Made by a program: the position numbers and the translations under genes. DNA of 48,568 nucleotides, taken from Myxococcales bacterium (GTDB lineage Bacteria; Myxococcota_A; Polyangia; Polyangiales; Polyangiaceae). This document shows positions 26,801 to 33,770 of the stretch, piece after piece. The stretch is from positions 1 to 48,568 of the forward strand of contig SECP01000063.1 of NCBI GenBank assembly GCA_004193285.1, read 5' to 3'. The notes beneath the pieces were generated by a model. It did not search any database and had not been told where the DNA came from. It saw only the letters and a program-made list of their open reading frames with translations. The number at the start of each line of letters is the position of its first letter. Positions within the stretch are counted from its first letter, which is position 1.

Positions 26801-29308
26801 ACCGCCGTCGACTACGCCTACTCCCCGGCCGACGACAGCTGGACCTCGCCCCACGCCGCGGACCTCGGTGGTGCGACGGACTCACGACGGGCCACCCCGA
26901 GCCCCCACGTGCAGTTCGCCACGCGAGCGAAGCAGCAGACCTTCGCGTACGACTGGCTCGGCAACGTGGCCACGAGCGGCGACGACCAAAGCGGATTTTA
27001 CGACCGTTCTCTAGGCGAGCAAACGCACGACACTTCCGCCCGCTACCGGCTGAAGACGGCCACCGGCGCCGTCGGGTCACCGCGAACCGGGAGCCTGACC
27101 GTCTCCTACCTGGACAATGGCAACGTGAGCTCCCTCGTGGTGCGCCGCGCGGGGGCCTGCTTGCCGACCTCTAGCCCCTGCAACGCTCGCTTCGACTACC
27201 AATGGGACGAAGTGGGCCGCCTTCAAAGCGCGACCCGGAATGACTTCGTCTCCGAGACTGACCCTTTGGGCACCGCGGAAGCGAGCCTCTCGTACATCTA
27301 CGATGCCCGTGACGATCGCGTGGTCAAGAGCGCGACCGCGCCGACGGGGCCGACCAAACACGCCGTCTACGTGTTCGAAAGCTTCGAGCTGCGCGGCGCC
27401 ACGTTCGATGCGACCACGAAGAAGTACCAGCGCGACGCCACGACGGAAGTGCCGTCACTCTGGGTTCACGGCGAGCGCCTGGCCAAGATCGCGTACTACC
27501 CGGCGTCCGCCAACGTACCGCGACGCTCCGGAGCAACCGTCCACGTCTTCCTTCAGATGGAAGACGGCCTCGGCTCGAGCAGCTTGGTGGTCGACAAGGA
27601 CACGAGCGAGCTCGTGGAACGACGCACGTACCTCAGCTACGGCGCCACCGAGAGCGACTACCGACCGGCGCGCTGGAAGGGCGCCCGCGACGACAAAGGA
27701 TTTACCGGCAAAGAAGAGGACATCGAGGTCGGCCTCGAATACTTCGGCAAACGCTACCTGAACCCTTACCTGGGCAGGTGGATGAGCCCGGATCCCTTGG
27801 CACTCCATACCCCGGGCCAGGCTGATGCGAACCTTTACGCGTATGTGGCCGGCTCCGTGTTTCGAGGGGTCGATCCTGTGGGTTTGAGCCCCTGGGAGTA
27901 CGTCAAAGGCCTTGGGGCCGGCGCCGTGGATGCCGCGAAGGGCATGGTCGTCGAGGGTATCAAGAGCTCGGCCGTCGCCCAATACATCGAGGCGGGAAAA
28001 GCCGTCGCCAAGGGTGACTACAAGGGCGCTGTCGTTCATGTCGTGAAGGCGCAGCTGCCAGTGCAAGCCGCGCTGGCGACCGTCGGCATGGTCAAATCCA
28101 TCATCGCGGTACCGAGCCAAGTCAAAGAAGTCATCGACGCCAAGAATGACTACGAAGCGGGGAAGAAGGCGTTCGCCCCCGTCATGACGATCGCCAGCAC
28201 CGCCGCTATGGTCTACGGCGGCGTACGCGGAGCAAGCCCCAAAGCTCCGACAAGAAACCTACCGAAAGCTGCCGCTCCGGAACCGCCTCCCAATGGTCGC
28301 TTCACCGGGGCCGGGGGCTGCTTCGTCGCAGGTACCGCGATCGCGACGTCGCATGGCTTCGTTCCAATCGAAGCGGTGACGCTTGGCAGCCGTGTCGATG
28401 CGGGCAACCCTGCATGCGCGCTTCAGCAGATTGAGCCTGACGCAGTGAGCGTCCGGGTGCACCTGAGGGACGGCGAAACCGAGACTGAAATCCAGCTCCT
28501 CCGCACGCTTGGTTGGCTGGAGCAGTCGGGCCTGAGCGAGGGGAAGACGTGGATGGAGCTGCCGGAGGTGGCAGTCAAAGGCTGGGCGACGCTGGACGCC
28601 GTCGAGCCACCGCCAACCGACGCCGGCGGCAGCGGGTGCCTCGTCCGTGCGACCTTCAAGCGTCTAGCGAGCCGCACTCTGATCCTCTCGCTTTGGGGCA
28701 CCTCGCAGGTCCTCGAGCTGACGCCGTCGCATCCCCTGTTCCTAAAAGATGTGGGTTGGGTCTCCGCTAGCGCACTGCACGCAGGTGACGCATTGGAGAG
28801 CGATCAAGGCACCGTCATCGTTGCGGGGCTGGAGGATGGTTCTCAGGACGTCGCCGTCTTCAACCTCGAGGTGGCTGACGAGCACGCCTACCGCGTCGGC
28901 GAAATGGGCCTGTGGGCGCACAATCAATCGGCTACCGGTGGGAAGACCTTGAATGTCGCCCCCGAAGGAGGCGCTGCGACGGAGGGAGCAGCGCCCGGTG
29001 AGTGGAAGGGGCCTACGGACTACAGCCACATCCCAGACCCGAAGAGTGTAGGCAAAACGACACGGCCGACGTCGCGCCAGGTGAAGGCCATGAAGGAAGC
29101 GAATCGCGCGCACAACGATGGAGTGCTCCGCAGCGATGAGTCGGGAACCCCTATGGTCGACTCACCCAAGTCTCAGAAAGGCGTGACGCCCCCTCGAAAC
29201 GGCGCTCAGGTGGATCATATCGTACCGGTCGACAAGGGCGGAACGAGAACTCAGGCCAACCTACGCCTGACAACCGGACCCGAAAATAGGGCAAAGTCGA
29301 ACAAATGA
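20897..29308 (+). CDS. Exported SpvB-VCBS-RHS-Hint-HNH polymorphic toxin
   Basis: A 2803-residue multidomain toxin resembling a fusion of the TcB and TcC subunits. A Sec signal ends near ARAQQ (about residue 42). A SpvB-type domain starts at about 167 (FSAQLSTGAATFSVPIVLP, then GMGWSIGVPF). Six VCBS/FG-GAP-like units lie between about 550 and 880, for example DSNSDGLPD and DVNGDGLSD, followed by a TcdB-middle-like part. RHS/YD repeats run from about 1000 to 2290. The RHS core ends YLGRWMSPDPLAL and DPVGL (Asp2326). After a helical, partly hydrophobic linker comes a Hint autoprocessing domain (Cys2475, TPSHPLF, His2675-Asn2676). The last 125 residues are an HNH nuclease (VDHIVP at 2772-2777, GG, NL, NRAK). 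The gene overlaps the next one by four bases. Confidence 0.95.
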   Translation: MRQRNSKGLGKGRHFRAQVPIAWLNLLTFVLAQVAPSAARAQQLEDVAELRQHSRDRASGSVATPLTASDPRSANSGAVDSRQRVTDDEQGALGQSGRDPALPALAGDATRSPGSSTLTPADLAAGKGAPGAVTTPGAEAQETRELVTGGDKSGVSSRAISVPQGAGKLDGMGESFSAQLSTGAATFSVPIVLPTARGDAQPSLGLSYSSSSGAGNAGMGWSIGVPFIARQTDRGIPKYDDRSDFHHEQDRFVFNGGQELVPICKVGSGLVCTGALAGEVMPPWAVGWQYFRPRVEGGFQRFFWSANRLTWRVQDKSGVTMELGVALDGKNNVTTLERNPENTAQIYAWHIAREYDTYGSANPATGNPTPVNVVVYRYLNVGGQAYLTDIFDTTPAQAPTTYTDKDFAHHVRLVYEDRPDPSVSYRSGWKIEQTRRLKRIDVTSKTYDEGTSGQRALVRRYHLGYDSSYHGSYLSSLQLEGRCAAKERDAARENNLFVLPDVTGCGALPAMAFAYTHVGATATDEGFEQLSSNVRSISQAPGVVAKSLGDSDVNVELFDSNSDGLPDILHSLPWSTFLNSPRGLANSFAAGVAMSVDTTGASAGDAAAMRALGLDNANVATLDYDGDGITDLVHTPAINDVRLYSLVKGAPSPQWQARKITAQQDVKIDFRNGARATRVADVNFDGLVDVLVATGEELQTFFSLGRYVGGQGKFGSATRTGVSTATFSDAPVRACLPWAGQSVDFDNGTIQLAEMNGDGIVDVAKLSAGNVQFWPGRGDGYWGSRSRQTLKGCATGVADTGVVSMSSSPYYSGFRPERMRLDDVNGDGLSDIVQIDEDSVSVWLNVDGRRWTKRQRLTGMPSAARDLTRVRLADINGSGTPDVFWGNGGDYRYLDFADGKQAGLLTVVANGLGKTTTLEYSTSTAEMLAAEQNQVVCDPKKPWSTPWCSKMPTVVQVIKRVTESDNLTVAGAASNLVTEYAYRDPFYDGRQREFRGFRTALSRRIGDANEATSVVEQQFLLGECQDETVGSFDDGVENCADAARENPREALKGLPYVATTFSDLGIYHSTQATTFRLRHLYTGRDGRFVREAFAAGTRTTTYDSAAGAVSSTRQESFTAVELERGYDAAKDPLKVSSFLDDPTTIPAAESSVTVQLQLPAYSQYAVLEGANFKDFFGNDFLDVAKGCVAGPACPTAGTGMTADERIYSYSLPSLPSGQETNWLYRTAASYVTGSAHTTVKRNQRATTYNAQGSALNISSVLVGSGTLDRRHAGSKPVAPTLSSAAADGTSSIMAFEYDAFGNVIAETQPMGRCRRIAYDSLEDATSGLKLGYATLPVSERLFPAGCDLGTALASGATYDRGFGSVDSALDFASQRTALKFDGLGRVVESRMPHADGTPTADTDVPSMVVEYTLPPTPATKYSIIRVRRADGATENATDYVETYEYVDGFGRTRATLTEADTGAGDGGQWIVSGMTRLNAKGAVLMSFLPYFSNATPTAFPLATTPTSKYKRQLNDPFGRPYRLYERDGGIDEEFRHHPLSSDSYDSEDRISTSPHYQTFTTVRRDGHGRVIATTTRDKVASVVEATEARAMYLPTGEPEVMTRLQPAKAAVTPVVRWMRYDSEGHLVLNVEANTTVGFTTDFNTSASTVAAMKAWRYVYNVAGELVGTSDALGCGENYYYDGVGRLVAEDFSPCLNHHRDWVAPNLTPGTGYGTGVDALYIYDSIATRPGGAIPDSFTTSPPKFLEGRLVGVYDRGQNSWLRYDGRGRTVATYKRVAAPGTPVQDLAAAYANDWFVREASFDAADREVLIGTGAKRVSGTQSELLGVDGASDAAITYSRRGTVTSVAGSYGTIVQSTTRDADGLLTSAVWGDVASTTTTRTYDLQRRLSTLVTKRIAPGLWTAPGDYTPSPVPSGAPSTFQLVLQSDKYTYDLASNPTKIEDLRTASEWPAGALPVTRSMAYDSLYRVTAVDYAYSPADDSWTSPHAADLGGATDSRRATPSPHVQFATRAKQQTFAYDWLGNVATSGDDQSGFYDRSLGEQTHDTSARYRLKTATGAVGSPRTGSLTVSYLDNGNVSSLVVRRAGACLPTSSPCNARFDYQWDEVGRLQSATRNDFVSETDPLGTAEASLSYIYDARDDRVVKSATAPTGPTKHAVYVFESFELRGATFDATTKKYQRDATTEVPSLWVHGERLAKIAYYPASANVPRRSGATVHVFLQMEDGLGSSSLVVDKDTSELVERRTYLSYGATESDYRPARWKGARDDKGFTGKEEDIEVGLEYFGKRYLNPYLGRWMSPDPLALHTPGQADANLYAYVAGSVFRGVDPVGLSPWEYVKGLGAGAVDAAKGMVVEGIKSSAVAQYIEAGKAVAKGDYKGAVVHVVKAQLPVQAALATVGMVKSIIAVPSQVKEVIDAKNDYEAGKKAFAPVMTIASTAAMVYGGVRGASPKAPTRNLPKAAAPEPPPNGRFTGAGGCFVAGTAIATSHGFVPIEAVTLGSRVDAGNPACALQQIEPDAVSVRVHLRDGETETEIQLLRTLGWLEQSGLSEGKTWMELPEVAVKGWATLDAVEPPPTDAGGSGCLVRATFKRLASRTLILSLWGTSQVLELTPSHPLFLKDVGWVSASALHAGDALESDQGTVIVAGLEDGSQDVAVFNLEVADEHAYRVGEMGLWAHNQSATGGKTLNVAPEGGAATEGAAPGEWKGPTDYSHIPDPKSVGKTTRPTSRQVKAMKEANRAHNDGVLRSDESGTPMVDSPKSQKGVTPPRNGAQVDHIVPVDKGGTRTQANLRLTTGPENRAKSNK

Positions 29309-29607
29309 AGACCCCTGAATGGCCGTTCGACGTTCCACCAGGTGAAGTCGTGGTCACAACGACGTACGTCACGAAGGGAGGTTTACCTATCCTCTCGGTC
29401 GTCCACGAGCTTGATGAGGATGAGGGTATCGTGTGGCAGTTTCATTGCGGGAACGGTGACTACGACAACGCCGTCCTCCAGCTAGTTCGCCTGGACGAGA
29501 TACTTCGTCTGGAACCGGGATTGCTTGAACTCGCTGGCCTCCCGCTCGGCCACGAAGCGCGACGAGACGGGCCCGGTGCACCGTGGCGGGTTGCACCGGT
29601 CTCATAA
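29305..29607 (+). CDS. Putative immunity protein for the HNH toxin
   Basis: A 100-residue protein whose ATG overlaps the toxin stop codon by four bases (ATGA), the usual arrangement of an immunity gene behind a polymorphic toxin. It has no signal peptide, is acidic in the middle (HELDEDEGIVWQFHCGNGD), and contains RLDEILRLEPGLLELAGLP, a pattern I have the impression is shared by small uncharacterised proteins, though I cannot name the family. A cytoplasmic acidic protein would suit neutralising a basic nuclease. The role is inferred from position; the coding call itself is good. Confidence 0.75.
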   Translation: MKTPEWPFDVPPGEVVVTTTYVTKGGLPILSVVHELDEDEGIVWQFHCGNGDYDNAVLQLVRLDEILRLEPGLLELAGLPLGHEARRDGPGAPWRVAPVS

Positions 29608-29745
29608 ACGGCGACCGCTCTGCCGTAGGGACTCGTACCCCGCGCCCAGACGCCCTTCCCTCTAACAACTTCAGAGGGGGCCGCCATTCTCCCTAGTGAC
29701 CACCGCTTCGCTTCGTCGCCGATGGCGCACTAGGCTTCCGCCAAG

Positions 29746-30453
29746 ATGCCCGAAGCTCGCGTTTACGTCTGCCCGGTGTGCGGTGCTTTTGCACGCGAGG
29801 GTGAGCGGCAGTGCGGTCACTGCCGAGCGGCCTTGGCCACCCTGCGGTGTGGGTACTGCTTCGAGCTGAGCTTCCCGGGCGACCTGCATTGCCGAGGCTG
29901 CGGGCAGGAGCTGGGGCTTCACCCGGTTCCGGAGCAGAGTGGGCTCGGCTGCCCGGACTGCAAGGTTCCGCTCCACGCGTATCAGGCCAGCGCCGGGGAG
30001 CTGCTGGCGTGCGAGGCATGCGGCGGGCAGATGGTGCCGCACACGCTGTTGCGAGCGCTGGTCGAGCAGCGCGAAGCGTTGGGGCGTGCGGTGCCGTCCC
30101 CCATGGCTACACCCCGCGGTAACCCCCTTTCCGATCCGGTTCGTTACCGTCCCTGCCCTAGCTGCGCGCAGTTGATGAACCGAAAGAATTTTGGAGGTAC
30201 GAGCGGAGTCGTCGTGGACGTTTGCTCGCTGCATGGCACCTTCTTCGACGCCGGCGAGCTGCCTCGGGTGCTGGATTTCGTGCGACGTGGCGGCTTGGCG
30301 AAGGCCAATGCCGCGCTGGCCGCGCAGGCGTCATCCTCCCAGCGAGCCCCTTCCACGAGATTCCCTCCGGCCCGCGAGAGCGTGGGCCCAACCTTGTTGG
30401 AGGACCTCGCCGGCATCGTCGGGTTCTTGGTGGACGTGCTAGCCCGCAAGTAG
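29746..30453 (+). CDS. Multi-zinc-ribbon protein with TFIIB-type zinc finger
   Basis: A 235-residue protein with several CxxC pairs: CPVCG, CGHC, CGYC, CRGCG, CPDC, CEACGG and CPSC. The C-terminal part (RPCPSCAQLMNRKNF, then VVVDVCSLHGTFFDAGELPR) matches the bacterial zf-TFIIB domain family, zinc proteins of unknown but possibly nucleic-acid-linked function. There is no signal peptide; a short hydrophobic stretch ends the protein (LAGIVGFLVDVLA). It is 138 bp after the immunity gene, in a gap with a weak CCCTCT/AGAGGG hairpin, and probably forms its own unit. Confidence 0.85.
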   Translation: MPEARVYVCPVCGAFAREGERQCGHCRAALATLRCGYCFELSFPGDLHCRGCGQELGLHPVPEQSGLGCPDCKVPLHAYQASAGELLACEACGGQMVPHTLLRALVEQREALGRAVPSPMATPRGNPLSDPVRYRPCPSCAQLMNRKNFGGTSGVVVDVCSLHGTFFDAGELPRVLDFVRRGGLAKANAALAAQASSSQRAPSTRFPPARESVGPTLLEDLAGIVGFLVDVLARK

Positions 30454-30583
30454 TGGTCCAGAGCGCGCCGGAGGCGTCGCGCCGCTTCGCGTCATGATCG
30501 CTTCGAGCTGGAACCGATTCCAGCTCGGTGTCAGGATACGAGCAGGTCGCCGCGCCCGCCGGCCCCTCATTCAAGGAGTCCTC

Positions 30584-31681
30584 GTGCTTTCTCACCGCTC
30601 GTTCTCTGCGCTTACTCTGGCTCTGACGGTCGCCGCGCTCGGCATTTCCGCCTGCTCGGCTGGAGGTGATGACAAAGGCTCCAAGACCAACACTGGGACG
30701 GGCAGCACCGGGTCGGGCGCGGGACCGAGCGGTACCGGCGGCACCGGCGTGATCCTCAACCCCGGCACTGGCGGCACCGGCGTGATCCTCAACCCCGGCA
30801 CCGGCGGCTCGGGCGGCGGGAGCAGCGACTGCGCGCAGATCTTGCCGGTTATTTACCGAGACTTTCAGGCGTACGGCGGCCCCGGCGGTCACGACGATTT
30901 CGAGGCTTCGGCTCGGACCGTACTGGACGCGAAGAACCAGCCCATCAAGTTCGAAGGCTGGAACGACATTGGCTGTGGTCTGGTCGAGCCGGTCCTCGGT
31001 GCGACCGGCAAGCCGACGGCGTACACGGGCGCTCCCATGACCAATGACGGGGTCAAAGTGGGTCTTGGTCTTGGCAAGTTGCAGCGGGTGGTGAGCAATG
31101 CGCAGGGCGGTTGCTGGACAGAGGCGAACCCCAATCCAACGGGTGACTGCATGGTTGGAGAGTGCGTGCCGTGGAAGTTCGATCCGCCCCAAACGTACTC
31201 CATCAAGAACGCGACGACGTTCAACCAGTGGTACACCACCGTCGCTGGCGTGAACATGGAAGTTCCGGGCGAGCTCGCGCTCACGGAGACGATGCCCGGC
31301 TCGGGTATCTCCGTGTTCGATACGGACGCCTTCTTTCCCATCGACAACAAAGGCTTCGGCAACACGCCCGGCCAGACGCACAACTATCACTTCACGACCG
31401 AAATCCACGTCAAGTTCACGTACCAGGCGATGCAGACGTTCACGTTCCGCGGGGACGACGACCTGTGGATCTTCGTCAACGGCAAGCTCGCGCTGGACAT
31501 CGGCGGCCAACACCAGGCGCTCAAGGGCGTCATCGATTTCGACGCTCAGGCCGCAGCGCTCGGCATCACCGTGGGCAGCAGCTACGCCATGGACATCTTC
31601 CACGCCGAGCGGCAGACGACCTCGTCGAACTTCCGCATCGAGACCAACATCAAGTGCTTCGAGCCGGTCGTCGTTAAGTAA
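30584..31681 (+). CDS. Fibro-slime domain lipoprotein
   Basis: Predicted surface lipoprotein of 365 residues. I choose GTG 30584 because AAGGAG lies five bases before it and it directly precedes the signal peptide (LSHRSFSALTLALTVAALG, lipobox ISAC). A Gly/Thr-rich linker contains two exact copies of an 11-residue repeat, GTGGTGVILNP. From about residue 85 the protein matches the fibro-slime/PA14-like fold: VIYRDF near the start, FTFRGDDDLWIFVNGKLALD and GGQHQALKG in the core, and YAMDIFHAERQTTSSNFRI near the end. Such proteins are abundant in myxobacteria and in Fibrobacter; the GDDDLWIFVNGK core is typical of carbohydrate-binding PA14-type folds. Confidence 0.92.
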   Translation: MLSHRSFSALTLALTVAALGISACSAGGDDKGSKTNTGTGSTGSGAGPSGTGGTGVILNPGTGGTGVILNPGTGGSGGGSSDCAQILPVIYRDFQAYGGPGGHDDFEASARTVLDAKNQPIKFEGWNDIGCGLVEPVLGATGKPTAYTGAPMTNDGVKVGLGLGKLQRVVSNAQGGCWTEANPNPTGDCMVGECVPWKFDPPQTYSIKNATTFNQWYTTVAGVNMEVPGELALTETMPGSGISVFDTDAFFPIDNKGFGNTPGQTHNYHFTTEIHVKFTYQAMQTFTFRGDDDLWIFVNGKLALDIGGQHQALKGVIDFDAQAAALGITVGSSYAMDIFHAERQTTSSNFRIETNIKCFEPVVVK

Positions 31682-31710
31682 CGCTACCGGCGCGCTGCGG
31701 TGCTGGGAAA

Positions 31711-31742
31711 GAGAGCCGATGGGAGTTGACCCCTCGGCTCTC
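31711..31742. terminator. Bidirectional hairpin between convergent genes
   Basis: Arms GAGAGCCGA (711-719 of this kilobase) and TCGGCTCTC (734-742) are perfectly complementary, with an inner GGG/CCC pair. The hairpin sits between the fibro-slime gene ending at 31681 and the DUF924 gene whose stop codon begins at 31741 on the other strand, which fits a shared terminator. No long T-run follows on either side. Confidence 0.5.
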
Positions 31743-32301
31743 AACCAGCGAAGCCGCCTTCCGCCAAGAACTCCCGCTCCTCCGGAGTGCTGACCCGGCC
31801 CAAGAGCGCATTGCGGTGCGGGAAGCGCCCGAACCGCTGCACGATGTCCGCGTGGTCGACAGCGTGCTTCTGAAGCTCCGGGCTCAAGCGCTCGTGCAGG
31901 GCTACCGAGCGCTGCTGGTCGCCGAGATCTTCGGAGTGGCTGAGCGGTAGGTAGAAGAACACCTGGAGCTCAGGTTCCACGGCGCGATCGTGGCCGCGGG
32001 CGATGGCGCTCTTCGCCGCCTCACGGGCCAGCTCGTCCGTCTCGTACATGCGCGGTGTGCCTCGGAACGCGTTGCGAGGGTACTGGTCCAGCAGAAGCAC
32101 GAGCGCGAGCGCTGACAACGGAGCCTCGAGCCAACTCGAGAGCGCCCCCGCGGCCGCGCGCGCGTGAGCCTCCGCAAAGCGTTCGCGAAAGCGAGCGTCG
32201 AACTCGGGGTTCTTTTCGAACCACGCCTCGTGGCCAGCCGCCTTCCAAAACTCCAGAACCGAGCTCGCCTCCTCACTGGGCTGAACGCGCATGCGCTTCA
32301 T
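31741..32301 (-). CDS. DUF924 family protein
   Basis: A 186-residue cytoplasmic protein of the DUF924 family (all-helical, tetratricopeptide-like). Recognisable are VLEFWKAAGHEAWFEKNPEF near the N terminus, LALVLLLDQYPRNAFRGTPR in the middle, and RFGRFPHRNALLGRVSTPEE near the end, the family's strongest signature. Function is not established. ATG 32301 or 32292 could be the start. It is transcribed convergently with the fibro-slime gene and divergently from the next lipoprotein gene, with 263 bp between them. Confidence 0.93.
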   Translation of the reverse strand: MKRMRVQPSEEASSVLEFWKAAGHEAWFEKNPEFDARFRERFAEAHARAAAGALSSWLEAPLSALALVLLLDQYPRNAFRGTPRMYETDELAREAAKSAIARGHDRAVEPELQVFFYLPLSHSEDLGDQQRSVALHERLSPELQKHAVDHADIVQRFGRFPHRNALLGRVSTPEEREFLAEGGFAG

Positions 32302-32564
32302 CCTTGCGCTGCTCGCGCGACCGGTCCAGCGCGTCTACTAGGTAGCTCGCGCGAGCGCCTGAGGCCGGCAGTGCCACGGTGACTGTGCGCTTCCAGGAGC
32401 TCGAGAGGCATGATCGCGTAGACGTTTGCCCCAAGCTCCCGAGGCTCGTGCAGGCTCTGCACTTCCGCGCGCGCGAAATGACGGCGTTTTTGCGCGCCCG
32501 CGCGGCCCCGAGCGGATGCATGGTCGCGCTCGCCGTGCGAGGCGCTACCATGGGCGCTTCCTTC

Positions 32565-33575
32565 ATGGCGACGGTGCAACGCGCAACCAGGAATTGGGCG
32601 GTCTGGCTTTTGGTCGCGGTCGCGTTCGGCGCTGCGTGCGGCGGCAATGCCTTCCATGTGGATGCCGAAGGCGCGGCGGGTGGCGGCTCCGGAAGCGGTG
32701 ACGAGCCCGGCGGTGCTGGCAGTACCGCCAAGGCGGGCGCTCCTTCGACCGCTGGCAAGTCGTCGCAGGGGGGCACGCGCGGGGGTATTGGTGGACGCGG
32801 AGGAGCGCCAGCCGATGGCGGGTCCACGCCGCAGGCGGGCGCCCTACCAACGAGCGGCGGCGAAGGGGGCAACGGCTCCGACCCTGAAGTCCTGCCCATC
32901 TCTCAAGACCAGCTCGTCTATTGGTTCAAAGCGGACGCTGGAGTCCACGAGGAAGCGGGCCGCATTTCCGAGTGGGAGGACCAATCCGGTAACGCTCAAC
33001 ATGCGTTCCAGGGCCTGCCGTCGCAGCAACCGAGGCTGACCAGCAATGACCTGCTTCCCCATCCTGTCGTCGAGCTCAACGGAGCAACTTTCCTGGAGCT
33101 GCCTGCTATCGACGTGCCGATCGATGGCGGTTTGACCTTCTTCGCAGTCGCCGGGTTGAGCAACGTCTCGGGCTGCTCCGCGATCGTCGAGCTATCTAAC
33201 GGGCGGGAGATGGACGACGTGCACTTCGGCCACGGCGGCCCTCGGATGCACTACGAGGTGGCAAACACTTGGTTCGACGGCGAATCCGACGTGTTCGAAG
33301 AGAACACGATGCGCCAGCTCACGTACAAGCAACTCGGCGATGACGTGGGGGCTGAAAGCGAGCTGAGCGCCAACGGCTCCTTGGTCGGGAGGGGCGCCGT
33401 GCCTTTCGCAGAGCGCAAGCGGCGCAGCGAAAATTTCATCGGCTTCAGCCTGTACGAGAGCTGCACCAAGTTCATCGGCGGCATCGGCGAAGTCATCTTG
33501 TACTCGCGCGTGCTCGGTGACGAGGAACAGCGCGCGGTAGAGCAGTACCTTCTGGAGAAGTGGCAGCTCGACTGA
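32565..33575 (+). CDS. Lipoprotein with LamG/concanavalin-like lectin fold
   Basis: Predicted lipoprotein of 336 residues from ATG 32565 (signal ending GAAC); ATG 32550 is a close alternative, and the frame open to 32379 adds sequence that does not look like a signal peptide. A Gly/Ser/Ala linker of about 75 residues precedes a LamG-like beta domain with VYWFKADAGVHEE, WEDQSGNAQHAFQ, VVELNGATFLELP and IGEVILYSRVLGDEEQRAVE, the repeated pattern of concanavalin-type laminin-G modules. The likely role is carbohydrate or matrix binding at the cell surface. It stands alone between flanking gaps. Confidence 0.85.
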   Translation: MATVQRATRNWAVWLLVAVAFGAACGGNAFHVDAEGAAGGGSGSGDEPGGAGSTAKAGAPSTAGKSSQGGTRGGIGGRGGAPADGGSTPQAGALPTSGGEGGNGSDPEVLPISQDQLVYWFKADAGVHEEAGRISEWEDQSGNAQHAFQGLPSQQPRLTSNDLLPHPVVELNGATFLELPAIDVPIDGGLTFFAVAGLSNVSGCSAIVELSNGREMDDVHFGHGGPRMHYEVANTWFDGESDVFEENTMRQLTYKQLGDDVGAESELSANGSLVGRGAVPFAERKRRSENFIGFSLYESCTKFIGGIGEVILYSRVLGDEEQRAVEQYLLEKWQLD

Positions 33576-33770
33576 GCGGGCGTCCTATCTGTGGCGACGA
33601 GTAGCCCCGCCCTGAACAAAACGACGACGGTCGCTCACCGCTAGCCTGGCGCCTGGGCGTGCTAGGCGTGCTGCAGGCTCTCCCGTACGGCTGAAGACAT
33701 TCAGTGTCAGCGCATCGACAACCGCTTTCACTTAGGTGAGCACGTTCGGCGCCGGTCCCGCACTTACTGG

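Noticed and set aside
20897..29308. Intein within the toxin gene
   Set aside because: The Hint domain sits next to a C-terminal toxin tip, as in polymorphic toxins, and no extein continues a host protein after it.
30158..31744. A 528-codon minus-strand frame across the zinc-ribbon and fibro-slime genes
   Set aside because: Antisense to two recognisable proteins; no motif, signal or ribosome-binding site supports it.
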